From contig OOIN01000001.1 of assembly GCA_900323505.1 (NCBI GenBank), positions 1,302,001-1,366,000 of the forward strand: a stretch of DNA of 64,000 nt. The letters are read 5' to 3'. The translations under genes and the position numbers were made by a program. This document shows, piece by piece, positions 29,398 to 38,788 of this stretch (its first letter is position 1; every line of letters begins with the position of its first letter). Source of the stretch: Ustilago trichophora (Eukaryota > Basidiomycota > Ustilaginomycetes > Ustilaginales > Ustilaginaceae). The notes below the pieces were generated by a model that worked only from the letters and a program-made list of their open reading frames with translations, was not told the origin of the DNA and did not search any database.

Positions 29398-29996
29398 CTT
29401 TGTATCAAGATCGCTGGAGGTAGAGTACAGATGATGGAGGTTGCTGAGTTCTGCCAGACGCACGGATGTCGATCGAAAGCGTATCGGAAATTGCGTGTTG
29501 CGTGTGCATCTCGGCCAATTTTGGAGACAAAAGTGGAGATTTCCTTTGGACCCTGAAAAGCCAAAATGCTACGTTGATCGTGACTAATCGATCGTAAGTC
29601 GCGTCGAAATCGGGCCGCATCTCAACCTCGGCCGAGGCGTCACTTTGCATCACGTGCCAGGTGCCGAGCCAGATTTCTTTGCAGCGACTCGAGCCAGCCT
29701 CAAAATCGATCGAAGCATTCCTCGAGCTGGACAGTGCCAAAATTTGGGCGAACCTCGAAATGGTACAGCAGAGCGCAGTCTCTCTAGAAATTTGGGCGGC
29801 CTGGGAAAGCCTTCAAGAGATTTTCTCAAGAGAGCCAGCTGGAAGCACCAAAGTTTTGGATGTGAGGCTCTCTCAGCGATGAGCCCTGCTGAAACTCGGA
29901 ACAGCGTTGTCGTCGCCATCAGTTTGAGGGTATCTGCATTCTACCTCCATCCCCTCAAGATCATCATCCACCATCCTCTTCACATAATCCGACACA
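29398..29996. other. Divergent promoter between pICln and ribosomal protein eL36 genes
   Basis: 599 bases with no gene. It contains a CACGTG/AGCCAGATT composite (29651-29675) shared with the uS9 promoter and two copies of AATTTGGGCG (29741-29750 and 29789-29798). No TATA seen on the eL36 side. Confidence 0.55.
29651..29675 (+). promoter_or_regulatory. Ribosomal-protein-type composite promoter element (eL36)
   Basis: CACGTG is followed 10 bases later by AGCCAGATT, ~320-345 bases ahead of the eL36 ATG. The same pair, with 11 bases between, is found ahead of the uS9 gene (57866-57891) in the same orientation. CACGTG is the bHLH/Cbf1 core; the second half is not recognised. Confidence 0.5.
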
Positions 29997-31286
29997 ATGG
30001 GAAACTCGTCTAACCCCGCTCACAAGGCCGGCGTGCCTCGATCTGGTGTGTATCCAATCACCTTTACCTGGCCAGCATAACAGCATTATTAGCATCAGCA
30101 TCAGCATCAGCATCAGCATCAGCAGCAGCAGCAGCAGCATTTCAGTCGATCGCAGCATACATCTCGCACATTCAGCATTCAGCCCAGCACCACCTTCCAG
30201 CACATATTGCAGCACCAGCATAAACATTCGGAGCAGAGGAGATCGTCGGAATCATTGCAGTACAGATCAAGCCACACATCATCAGGAGAGCAGAGGTGGA
30301 AGATCAAAGTGGTATCGTGTATGACTTGAAGAAGTGTACATGGCCGGACGCTGCTCTCATGATCGTTCTCCGCATGGCATTTCAGACCGATGTGTTTATC
30401 GCAGATTACCAGTGATGCTTGAACTCGGCAGACGTGTTGGACTCCGGCCAGTCGAAGTCTTGCACTTCGCCCAAGACTAGCGCGACCCTTTAATCCTTCA
30501 CAGCAGCATGGAGGTGAAGGTCATGCTGAATATCACCAGGATATAGCAATCGATTCAAGGGAAGTGAGGATGGGCCGTTCGGGATTGATGTTCGTAGTTT
30601 TGCCAAGCACAACAGACGATGTTTGACTCGGTCGTCACGGCTGAAGCAGACTTTGCGCTGTTGTTGTCTTTTGCAAGCTCGCATATGATCCTGACAGGGT
30701 CGAAGGATGGTCTCTTCTGCATCATAGCGAACGCCTAGCCTAGCATACTCTCCCGACCGCACACACAGCCTTCACTTTACCACATCGCTGACATCCAATC
30801 ACAATCAACAACCCCCACCCGCACATCCTACCTTCGACAACCATCCGCTGCCGACAACTTTCGACATTGACTGAAATGCTTGTTCTCTCAAAGCTGTTGC
30901 TACCGCTGTGCCAACATCTTAGAACAAAAATAAAGACCAACAAATACTGACTCTCTTACTCGAACCCCCACTTTTCTTCACCCCGTTGTGCAGGTCTCGT
31001 CTGGGGCATCAACCGCGGACACCAGACCGAGCGTCGTGTTCTCGCACCTCGACCTTCCAACCGCAAGGGACGTCAGGGTGAACGCGTCAAGGTGATCCGA
31101 TCCGTCGTTCGCGAAGTCGCCGGATTCGCCCCTTACGAACGTCGTGCTATGGAGCTCATCCGAAACTCCAAGGACAAGCGTGCTCGCAAGTTCATCAAGC
31201 GTCGTGTCGGTACCCTCCGTCGCGCCAAGAACAAGATGGAGAGTCTTACCAACGTTATTGCTGAGCAGCGACGTGCTGGACACTAA
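29997..31286 (+). CDS. RPL36: 60S ribosomal protein eL36
   Basis: Two exons (29997-30045 and 30994-31286) encode 113 residues. The intron splits a glycine codon (G|GT), and the join [14 protein letters not shown] matches the eL36 N-terminus. The second exon has the family core [32 protein letters not shown] and RAKNKMESL. The N-terminal [13 protein letters not shown] extension is ~12 residues longer than in yeast. eL36 sits on the solvent side of the large subunit near the polypeptide exit region. The 948-base intron is much larger than the others in this window. The promoter carries a composite element shared with uS9. Confidence 0.93.
30046..30993 (+). other. Long 948-base intron of the eL36 gene
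   Basis: Donor GTGTGT, acceptor TTGTGCAG. It holds an AGCATC/AGC trinucleotide-type repeat (30091-30140). I looked for box C/D signals because ribosomal-protein introns often host snoRNAs; no RTGATGA with a paired downstream CTGA was seen. Confidence 0.8.
30091..30140 (+). repeat. AGCATC hexamer then AGC trinucleotide repeat
   Basis: Five copies of AGCATC pass directly into six AGC units inside the eL36 intron. Confidence 0.85.
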
Positions 31287-31808
31287 ATGCATTGCATTTA
31301 CATATCCATCCCTTTTCTCTCTCACCTTTTTTCTTTCCCCCCCAAATGCATACTGCAATCGCTTGTACCATCACATACACACATCATGAGCTAAACCCAC
31401 TCGGTCCCACCTCCAAAAAAACTCCTATCCCCAACTCTTGCTCACTCCCCGAGCACTTCAGTCGGGCACAGATCCCATCTCTCACACACTTACGCATGTC
31501 CAATATCTACTCATAGCAGCAATGTTGGATCCACTCTTTCTGGCTACTTTGCGCATCTTTGTTCCCGTTTGTGCGAATCCCACATCTCGTCTCGTTTCCA
31601 CTTTTTTTTGAGATTCGACAGTTTAAAAAAGAAATCAGCCACGAGTTGCTCAAACTCGAAACCATTGACATGATCACAATCCGGCAGGGACAAGTGCAGA
31701 AGAAGAACAACGATGAAACTGTTGACAACATGTAGTGTTGTGTTCAGTTAGTTCATGGCTAAAAGTACAAAATGTCCATAAAGGGGGGGTAGATAAAGTT
31801 GATTGATG
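31287..31808. other. Convergent 3' flank between eL36 and FN3/coiled-coil genes
   Basis: 522 bases between facing stop codons: C/T-rich 3' UTR of eL36, then a T-run near 31600. No gene seen. Confidence 0.5.
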
Positions 31809-34800
31809 TCAATCCTGTTTGTTCTCCGGTGTCTGTGAGTCCGGCTCACCGCGCTCCTGCTCGGCATCGGTCGGTTTGGCAAGGTCGACCTTTGCCACCG
31901 GGCTGGCGGCCACCGGGCTAGCCAGAGGAGAAGACCTGTTGGGCACGCTAGCCTGACCGATGGCGCCCAAGCCTATCCTACCACCAGCAAACGCTGCAAA
32001 TGGCGCACTGCTGTTGTTGGCACTCGCACTGGAACCGATGGGCGAAGACGATGCAGAGTTGAGATCGTTCAAGCTCATCTTTGTGCGCAGTTGCGACACA
32101 CCTGGTAAAGTTGGAGCCGACCAAATGTCTCCAGCACCAGCCGCGCTTGCCGTGGTGCCCGATCCGAGCGGAGGCGAAGAGGTGATCCAGCTATTGGTCG
32201 AGCTAGGGCCAGCAGACCAGGTATCGTTGGTGCCAAAGATACTGCTGATCGTGCTTGAGCTGAAAGGGGGGAGGCCGGCAGCGGTGCTATTGGAGCCCGG
32301 GGCCGAGCTAAGGCCGCTAGGGAGGTTAGGAGCCGGGCCAAAACTGTCCATGGTCGGATCGTAGTCCAAAGGGCCAAACTTGGAAGAGCCAGCAAAGGGA
32401 GCAGAGGACAGATCTTCGCCAGTTGAGTTGGCTTGGTGGCTGTGCAGTCCCATGGCGCCAAAGCGGGGACTGGCGCTGGTGAAGCCCATCGACGAAGGTG
32501 GATTGACGATGGACGATGATCCATCAATACCTTGTGGGAGTAAAGGAGAGTGACGTGAGAATGGACTGGCCGTGCCGGATGAACCCATGGAGAACAAGTT
32601 TGCTCCCATGCCCGAAGCAGAGGGAACACTAAGATCCGAGCCCAGTGGCAGGTTCAACATGTTGTTCGGGTTGCTACTACCACCAGCGGTTGCTGATGCG
32701 AGAGCCGACGAGCTCGACTTGGTCGCCAAGGACGAGGAGCCGCCGGCTGTAGGAAGATGACGTGCGAGTGGGAATGCGAATCGGGACGACGACGTAGGCG
32801 AATGCTCGACAGAAGCGACTCCCGCCGGAGGCGATTGAGTCGCAATCGCAGTGTGGGCCGGCAAAACTGCTGCTGAAGCTGTCGGAGCAGAAACCTTACC
32901 GCCAGAAGCCGAAGGGTTCTTGCTGATGACGGGGGAAGCATGGTTCGAGCCGGTACCGGTGGAAGGGACGAACTCTGGGTTGGCGGGATTCAGTGCAGTT
33001 GATGTGGAGGATGCTGGCAACTTGGGTTGAGGCGGGTTGTAAGAGAGCTGAGGGAGCGGAAGACTCGACCTGCGCCGAGCATCGATGGACGGGTCATAGG
33101 GATCAAAGCCCAAGGTAGGATCGTAGAGATCGTCCTGACTCGCCTCGGATGCACCAGACGGGAATTGCGAGGACTGCGGATGCGGTTGGCCGTAGAACGA
33201 GTCCATCGGTCCATAAGGTCCATTGGCGCCAAAGCTACCCATACCCATGGCCTGGTCTTGCATACCAGCAGGAACGTAACCCTGTCCAGGCGGAAGCATC
33301 GCTCCCGGAGCTGCACCACCGGCGCTCGTGTAGCCTGTACCTGCCATGGCATCGAAGCTCTGAGCCTGATGGTTGTGGGTTTGTCCACGCCGGAACCCCT
33401 TGCCAAAGCTCTGCATGAAACCGCGCGATGCCCCAGCGAAACCCGAGCTGTTGTTGTTACCAGGTCCACCAAACTGACCGGCAGGACCCGAGACGGCACG
33501 GCCGCCAAAGTTGCCGGCTTTACCTCCTCTGCCTCCCTGATGAGCCTTGGCTTTGTTGCCCGCAGCGTTAGCAGCCGCGTGAGGACCGCTGGCATGACGA
33601 TGACCACCACGCTGAGATCCTCCAGCAGCTGCTCCGCCTCGTCGACCGTTGCCTGCGGGCCTGTTGAAAGCCTCTTTGGCTTGCTCTTTAACCTTTTCGA
33701 TCTCGGCTCGCACTGAAGCAAGCTTGTCATCGCGCAGCTCATCGCGCTCTGCCTCAAGAGCCTTGGCGGTGGCTTCGAAGGACCTGAGCTCCTTCTCGAG
33801 GACAGCGAGAGCTGCTTCGTCTTTGTCCCACTCGGCTTGAGCCGCGGCTTCTTCCGCCTCCACCTCCTTACGCAATGCCTCGACATCTGCCTCGAGCTTG
33901 GCGTCCTGCTCCTCCCACTCTGGCTGCTCCTTTTCGGTGATTTCTGCCTGCTCGTGGATCTCCTTGGTGTGGATGGTGGTCTGCTTGATGAGCTCCTGCA
34001 AAGCCAGCACCTTTTGACGGCTGCGGTGATCGGTTGCGCTCATACGATCCATGCCACGCTTGACTGCGTCGATCTCGTGACGGAGGCCAGCCTCTTGCTT
34101 GGACGACTCTTTCCTGGCTTTTTTGACGTCTGCGATGAGAGATGCCTTGAGCGCCTCGCTGGCTTCCAACTCGGCTTGCAGAACAGCCAGACGCCGAGGT
34201 GCGGGCTCGACGGCATCGAGCTCGGGCGCAGATACGGGTAGACGACTGAGAGGTGAAGGCGAAGCAGATCGAATGGCGGGTGACGAATCCATGGAACGAG
34301 AAGATTCGCGTTCGGCCCTCGTACGCAGTGAGGCGCGGAAAGCATCGTGTGTGCCATCGAGACCAACCTTGACGAGGAACTGGACATCGTAGTCGGATTC
34401 GGGATCGAGACCAAAGATGACGACGATGGCCTCGTGTGAACCGCGCTCGCCAAGCAATACATGCGACCAGTCCTGACCGTTGACAGTGACAGACACTCGA
34501 TCTTTGAAAACGCTGGTGACATGATGGCGGGCATCAGGTGCGCCCTCGTATCCCGAATCGGAAGCGTCGGAAGCCGAACCGGCCTCATCTTCGACTGCGG
34601 TGGCAGCGTCATCTGAAGGCCATGCATCATCGTCGTTGGCAGAGTTGTGAGCCGAGTCGGAAGGAGCCGAGCTGTTGGAACTCCTTCTGGGCTGTGCTGC
34701 CACGGTTGGAGGAGCGCGGAGACGGATCTTTGTGACTTTGCGATTCAAACTTCGGGTTGCGACTAGACCTTCGGTGAGTTTGGAGATGGGTGTCTCGAGA

Positions 34801-35300
34801 GGTTGACTGGGATTGGTTGGGGTTGATGCCTGTGCTGCTGCGGGTATTCTGGACTTTGATACGGCAGCTGCGGTGGCAGAGGTAGGGGAAGGCGATACGG
34901 CGGTAGCTCTGGCCGAGGTGCGATGCGGAGACGAGCTGCGGTTGGCGGTGCTAGCTGAAGACCTTGGTTTGACACGTTTGCGCAATTGAGAGTTGACCAC
35001 TTCGAGCGGAATTGCGCTGAGAGGCGGTGGACGCGTGGACCATAGCAGAGATACGGAGACGGGCGTGACATCGAGAAGCTCTATGCGATAAGGATGGTGC
35101 GGATGGTTCAAAGGTCGTGGCCTTGCTTTGGGGCTCTGCCGCGCTAGTGGGGATGAGGAAGATGCTGTTGGTGCCGAGGATGCTGCTGCTACTGCTGTTG
35201 ATAATGGTGATGGTTGTGATGCGGTTGAAGATGTTTGGGCTGAAAGGGATGCATCTGGCAATGGTGGCCCATCGCTGGACCGGGAGGCCGCGGTGGGCAT
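31809..35300 (-). CDS. FN3-like domain, coiled-coil, low-complexity protein
   Basis: This 1,163-residue protein starts at the first ATG of the frame (35300); the 119 upstream open codons have none. An FN3-like beta-sandwich is split by a disordered insertion: HPYRIELLDVTPVSVSLLW at ~69-87 and, after the insertion, VTVNGQDWSHVLLGER with IVVIFGLDPESDYDVQFLV at ~265-310. A charged coiled coil spans ~370-550 (KEVEAEEAAAQAEWDKDEA type). Then come a Gly/Asn-rich segment with RGG-like spacing (GRRGGAAAGG, GNFGGRAVSG) and a Ser/Ala/Gly/Pro-rich C-terminus. This arrangement recurs in basidiomycete proteins with an FN3 annotation and no assigned function; a scaffold or RNA-granule-type role is only a guess. 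Not related to known enzymes. Confidence 0.7.
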   Translation of the reverse strand: MPTAASRSSDGPPLPDASLSAQTSSTASQPSPLSTAVAAASSAPTASSSSPLARQSPKARPRPLNHPHHPYRIELLDVTPVSVSLLWSTRPPPLSAIPLEVVNSQLRKRVKPRSSASTANRSSSPHRTSARATAVSPSPTSATAAAVSKSRIPAAAQASTPTNPSQPLETPISKLTEGLVATRSLNRKVTKIRLRAPPTVAAQPRRSSNSSAPSDSAHNSANDDDAWPSDDAATAVEDEAGSASDASDSGYEGAPDARHHVTSVFKDRVSVTVNGQDWSHVLLGERGSHEAIVVIFGLDPESDYDVQFLVKVGLDGTHDAFRASLRTRAERESSRSMDSSPAIRSASPSPLSRLPVSAPELDAVEPAPRRLAVLQAELEASEALKASLIADVKKARKESSKQEAGLRHEIDAVKRGMDRMSATDHRSRQKVLALQELIKQTTIHTKEIHEQAEITEKEQPEWEEQDAKLEADVEALRKEVEAEEAAAQAEWDKDEAALAVLEKELRSFEATAKALEAERDELRDDKLASVRAEIEKVKEQAKEAFNRPAGNGRRGGAAAGGSQRGGHRHASGPHAAANAAGNKAKAHQGGRGGKAGNFGGRAVSGPAGQFGGPGNNNSSGFAGASRGFMQSFGKGFRRGQTHNHQAQSFDAMAGTGYTSAGGAAPGAMLPPGQGYVPAGMQDQAMGMGSFGANGPYGPMDSFYGQPHPQSSQFPSGASEASQDDLYDPTLGFDPYDPSIDARRRSSLPLPQLSYNPPQPKLPASSTSTALNPANPEFVPSTGTGSNHASPVISKNPSASGGKVSAPTASAAVLPAHTAIATQSPPAGVASVEHSPTSSSRFAFPLARHLPTAGGSSSLATKSSSSALASATAGGSSNPNNMLNLPLGSDLSVPSASGMGANLFSMGSSGTASPFSRHSPLLPQGIDGSSSIVNPPSSMGFTSASPRFGAMGLHSHQANSTGEDLSSAPFAGSSKFGPLDYDPTMDSFGPAPNLPSGLSSAPGSNSTAAGLPPFSSSTISSIFGTNDTWSAGPSSTNSWITSSPPLGSGTTASAAGAGDIWSAPTLPGVSQLRTKMSLNDLNSASSSPIGSSASANNSSAPFAAFAGGRIGLGAIGQASVPNRSSPLASPVAASPVAKVDLAKPTDAEQERGEPDSQTPENKQD

Positions 35301-35739
35301 TGAGGTGATGTGGGACGCTGGTCTGTCCCGAGAAACGAGGTGTTGGGATGAGTATAACGAGAATGCGCGGATGTTGGATTCTGTCAGCGGCAATATGCTG
35401 ATGAGCGGTAAGTTTTCGAGACTGTGCTGGGGCGCTAGCGGGTTGCTAGAGATGGCATTCGATGATCGATGGAAGAGTGACGACTGAATCGGTTTGAATC
35501 GCTTTGGCGTCGAGTGACGGCGTTGCGCGAAGTTGAGCCTGGACAGTGAGATGCCCAGATGCTTGGGTATAGTAGAAGGTTGGTGACGAGCTTCTTGCGT
35601 TTGTTTGAGGTGGACAGCGTTGATGGTCAAGATGGATGATGATTGGTGTTGGATCAATCAATCAAAACGGCGGCTGACGCATTCCGAAACTGTCGAATTG
35701 GCGAATGGCTGAGCATAAATTCATTTCAATTTGTTCTTT

Positions 35740-35765
35740 CTCTCCTCTCCTCTCCTCTCCTCTGC
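35740..35765. repeat. TCCTC pentamer microsatellite
   Basis: A run of about four to five CTCTC/TCCTC units in the 5' flank of the FN3 protein gene. Confidence 0.8.
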
Positions 35766-36699
35766 TGTCACCTGTGAAATTCACGCTAAACCCTAAAAAC
35801 AAATTTCGAGCTTCCATGTTTAGCCATTCTCAACGTAACAGAGCCAACTCAAGAAAAAAAAACACATCACACATGTCTTTCTCAACAGAGAGAATTTTTT
35901 TTTTCTCTTGATCTACAAATGCTTTGCCAAAGCGAGCGCAACTGGTTCCTTCTCTTCTTCATCGTTTAACAAAGTATCTGGATATCCCCTCATAGAGTCC
36001 TTCTCGCCATCTATTATCTTCCGACAGGAAGAGAACTGGAGAGAAGCCAGTCGTCATAGCCTACGCCTTCTCACCGAGGGCGATGGCTCTTCGGCTGGTA
36101 GGATTCTAACAAGGATATTCCTAGACCAACTCGGTGCATCTTTGGCTGACTTGCCGGGCTCCTTTTTCATTAAGGTCCCATCTTTTATCCATGGCGATGG
36201 CTCAGTCACCTAATGCCCCTACATTCCTTTCTTCTTTGCTGCCTGACCCCCTTTTCCCCTTCCTTTCTGCTCCATTCGATGACCACGACGCTATCTGAAA
36301 GGGTAGTGTAGTGGGAGTTGGACCTTCCTTAATACCCTTTGCTCTTTCGTTTCTTCCGCAATTCTTCTCTTCTTTGTACCTTGATGACCTTTCCAGAAAT
36401 GCAATACGCTGCTGCGATACCACCTCCGAGTGACCTTCCAACCGTGCGTTGTGTGCCATCAAAAGTTCTGAGCTCGTTGATGCTGGGTGTAGCTTAAAGA
36501 TGTAACAGCCTTTCAGAAGACCGAAAAAAAAGCATCCATCGGGCTTCTTTCTCAGCCGATACCAGATGGGACCAAAAGCTGTCCTCTCTTTTGTGACTCT
36601 TTCTCGATCGGTTCAGCTCCAACATCGTCGTTTCGTTAAGCCATCTTCATGAGCTCGCCTATCTTCACCCACCTCTCGACAATCCTGCCCAACCACCCC

Positions 36700-36722
36700 A
36701 CTTGTCCACTTGTCCACTTGTC
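36700..36722. repeat. Short tandem repeat CTTGTCCA
   Basis: Three near-consecutive copies of ACTTGTCC/CTTGTCCA within the 2.4-kb gene-free region. Confidence 0.7.
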
Positions 36723-37532
36723 CAGCCAAGACACCAACTGCCAAAAAAGTGCGGGGAAAAGAGATCAACAGTGCGGCTTTTGTATCGCCTTATGGCTTGA
36801 TTTTTGTGGGACTTTTTCTCTGCTGCTTTTTTGCTCCACATTTCATTTTTCATTTCTTGTTTTTTTTGGTTCCTCTGGTACAGTATGCACGGCACGGGCC
36901 AAGAAATGCCAAAAAAAAATAAAAAAGGAAAAGTTTGATTTAACCGGCCAAGTCGGTGTGACACACGACACCCTGCTTGCCCACCCGCATTCTTTCGATT
37001 GTCACCGTTCTGTTCACATCGAAAGTGTTTCCTCAGATGACATGGTTCTGATGCTAGATTAGACTCGAAAAAGATGTTGTGCAAGGCTGATGATGGGGTT
37101 GTTGGGGCCGGGAGGAAGAGGGGGCAGATGGTGGACCCTTGGCAGAAGCAACGAAGGTGCGGTGTTTGCCATCGGAGGTCGAACCATCTAGCGCGCTTCT
37201 ACCGCCTCTCGCCTCTTTCGCACAAGCCCAGAGTTCGGCTCGCTACCCCACACTCACTCACTCATTCTCACTCACCCAACTCTTTTCTGGCTTGCGCAAT
37301 AGTGGTACCATTGAAACTGGGTCATGTGAGCTCTGGTTCCCCGCGTCTCGTTTTGGAGCACAGACCACGACCTTTCAGAGCAGCTTCTCCTCCACCGTAG
37401 TGTGCAGAGTAAGGTGCGACTGTACCAGTGTTTCCCCGGTGGCAGAGCATCTTAGCTCTGCTGTGGCTTGGGATGGCACGCAAGGTTGTGGTGGGGAACT
37501 TTTCCTCATATGTGTAGGATTGCGAGGGTCGC

Positions 37533-37542
37533 TATATATAAG
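37533..37542 (+). promoter_or_regulatory. TATA box of the metallo-beta-lactamase gene
   Basis: TATATATAAG, 118-127 bases ahead of the ATG at 37660; the strongest TATA element seen in the window. Confidence 0.5.
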
Positions 37543-37659
37543 CTCAGCGTGAATTTCGTCTTCATCATGGTGTGAAGCCCATCTTTACATCGATTCAGAG
37601 TCACTACATACACATCTCACCTTCGACCTTCCTCCATACCTCAGCAAAACTCGCCTGCA

Positions 37660-38636
37660 ATGTCCGGCCAATTCAGCCAACATCAGCTACGAGACGGCGT
37701 CGTGCTGCCTCACGTCCTCAACAAAGCTCCCAAAGGTACCAAGGCTCACGTTATCTGCCTTGGATACCTCCAGGCTGATGCAGGTTGGTTCAAGCGTGGA
37801 GGCAACACTTCGCTCATGAGCAATCCGAAAGGTCCTCCCGAGCCCGAACGACGTGATCTTATCATGTATTCGGTCCTCATCGAGCATCCGACCGAGGGTT
37901 TGATTCTTTGGGAGACTGGTTGTGGAAAAGATTACCCTGGTAAGTTGTCTCCTCCAGATCGATGGACGTCCGACGAAGGCTCTTATGGAGTAGAGATCAC
38001 TGATTTTCAAACTGCTTCTCCTTTGGCATAGAGGTTTGGGGTGCCCCTTTGAACGATATCTTCGCGCGATCCCGCTACGATCCGGAACACGAACTCGAAG
38101 CAGCCATCGCCAAAACAGGCAACAACATCAAAGACGTCAAACAAGTCATCATCGGTCATCTCCATCTCGATCACGCTGGCGGCCTGGAGCACTTTCGCAA
38201 TACCGACGTTCCCATCTGGGTTCACGAAAGAGAACTAAAATCCGCCTTCTTCAGCTGTGCCACCGGCGCAGATCGCGGAGTCTACCTCCCCCACTATCTC
38301 TCTCTCGACCAACTCAACTGGAAAACTTTCGACGATCGTACCATAGACTTCGCCCAAGGTCTCACCCTACACCATCTCCCCGGTCATACAGACGGCCTCA
38401 TCGGAATGCAGATCAACCTCGAAAACGATGGAACTTTCCTCTTCGTAAGCGATCACGCCCATATCATGGAAAACTACAATCCAGGCATCCCCCAAGGTTG
38501 GCTCGCTAGAGACCACCCCGCTTGGTTCAACTCGAATCAGAGATTGCAAAGATTGGAGAAATCTACACGCGGTCTGGTCGTGCCTGGACACGATCTCGAG
38601 ACCGTCACACCTCTCCTTGGTCGGGTTCTTACTTGA
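37660..38636 (+). CDS. Metallo-beta-lactamase-fold hydrolase, AiiA/AttM lactonase-like
   Basis: Two exons (37660-37939 and 38032-38636) encode 294 residues. The 92-base intron (GTAAGT...GCATAG) splits a Glu codon (G|AG). The zinc-binding set is complete: HLHLDH at 136-141, GH at 212, D234 in FVSDHAH and H280 in VVPGHD. The opening (VICLGYLQADAGWF, then LIEHPTEGLILWETG) matches the N-acyl-homoserine-lactonase-like branch rather than glyoxalase II. Family members open lactone or lactam rings; substrates in fungi include plant benzoxazolinones (Fusarium MBL1) and bacterial lactones, but which applies here is unknown. No secretion signal. A strong TATA box suggests inducible expression. It converges with TPS1, 152 bases apart. 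Confidence 0.8.
37940..38031 (+). other. Intron of the metallo-beta-lactamase gene
   Basis: 92 bases, donor GTAAGT, acceptor TTGGCATAG. It contains an in-frame TAG, so retention truncates the protein before the zinc ligands. Confidence 0.85.
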
Positions 38637-38788
38637 GAGCTTAGCCTCAACGTGTATCATGCTTCGCTTCTGCTCTTCTTGAACCGATTTCCTCATGCTC
38701 ACTCTGCGTCATGCGTTCCTTTGAAATGCTACATTGTTCAAAGCCCACTGAAAGAGATACGATAAACATACCCATGAGTAGACCTCCT

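Larger units (their letters stand above)
35301..37659. other. 2.4-kb non-coding region between FN3 and metallo-beta-lactamase genes
   Basis: The largest gene-free stretch of the window, between divergent genes. The short frames inside show no recognisable protein. It contains a TCCTC microsatellite (35740-35765), GTACAGTA at 36878, repeated CCACTTGTCC units (36700-36722) and A/T runs. A TATA element precedes the metallo-beta-lactamase. It could hold a long leader, a non-coding RNA or a species-specific gene that I cannot support. Confidence 0.5.

Noticed and set aside
30046..30324. Open frame with Ile-Ser repeats inside the eL36 intron
   Set aside because: Produced by the AGCATC microsatellite; splicing of exon 1 to 30994 gives the conserved eL36 sequence exactly.
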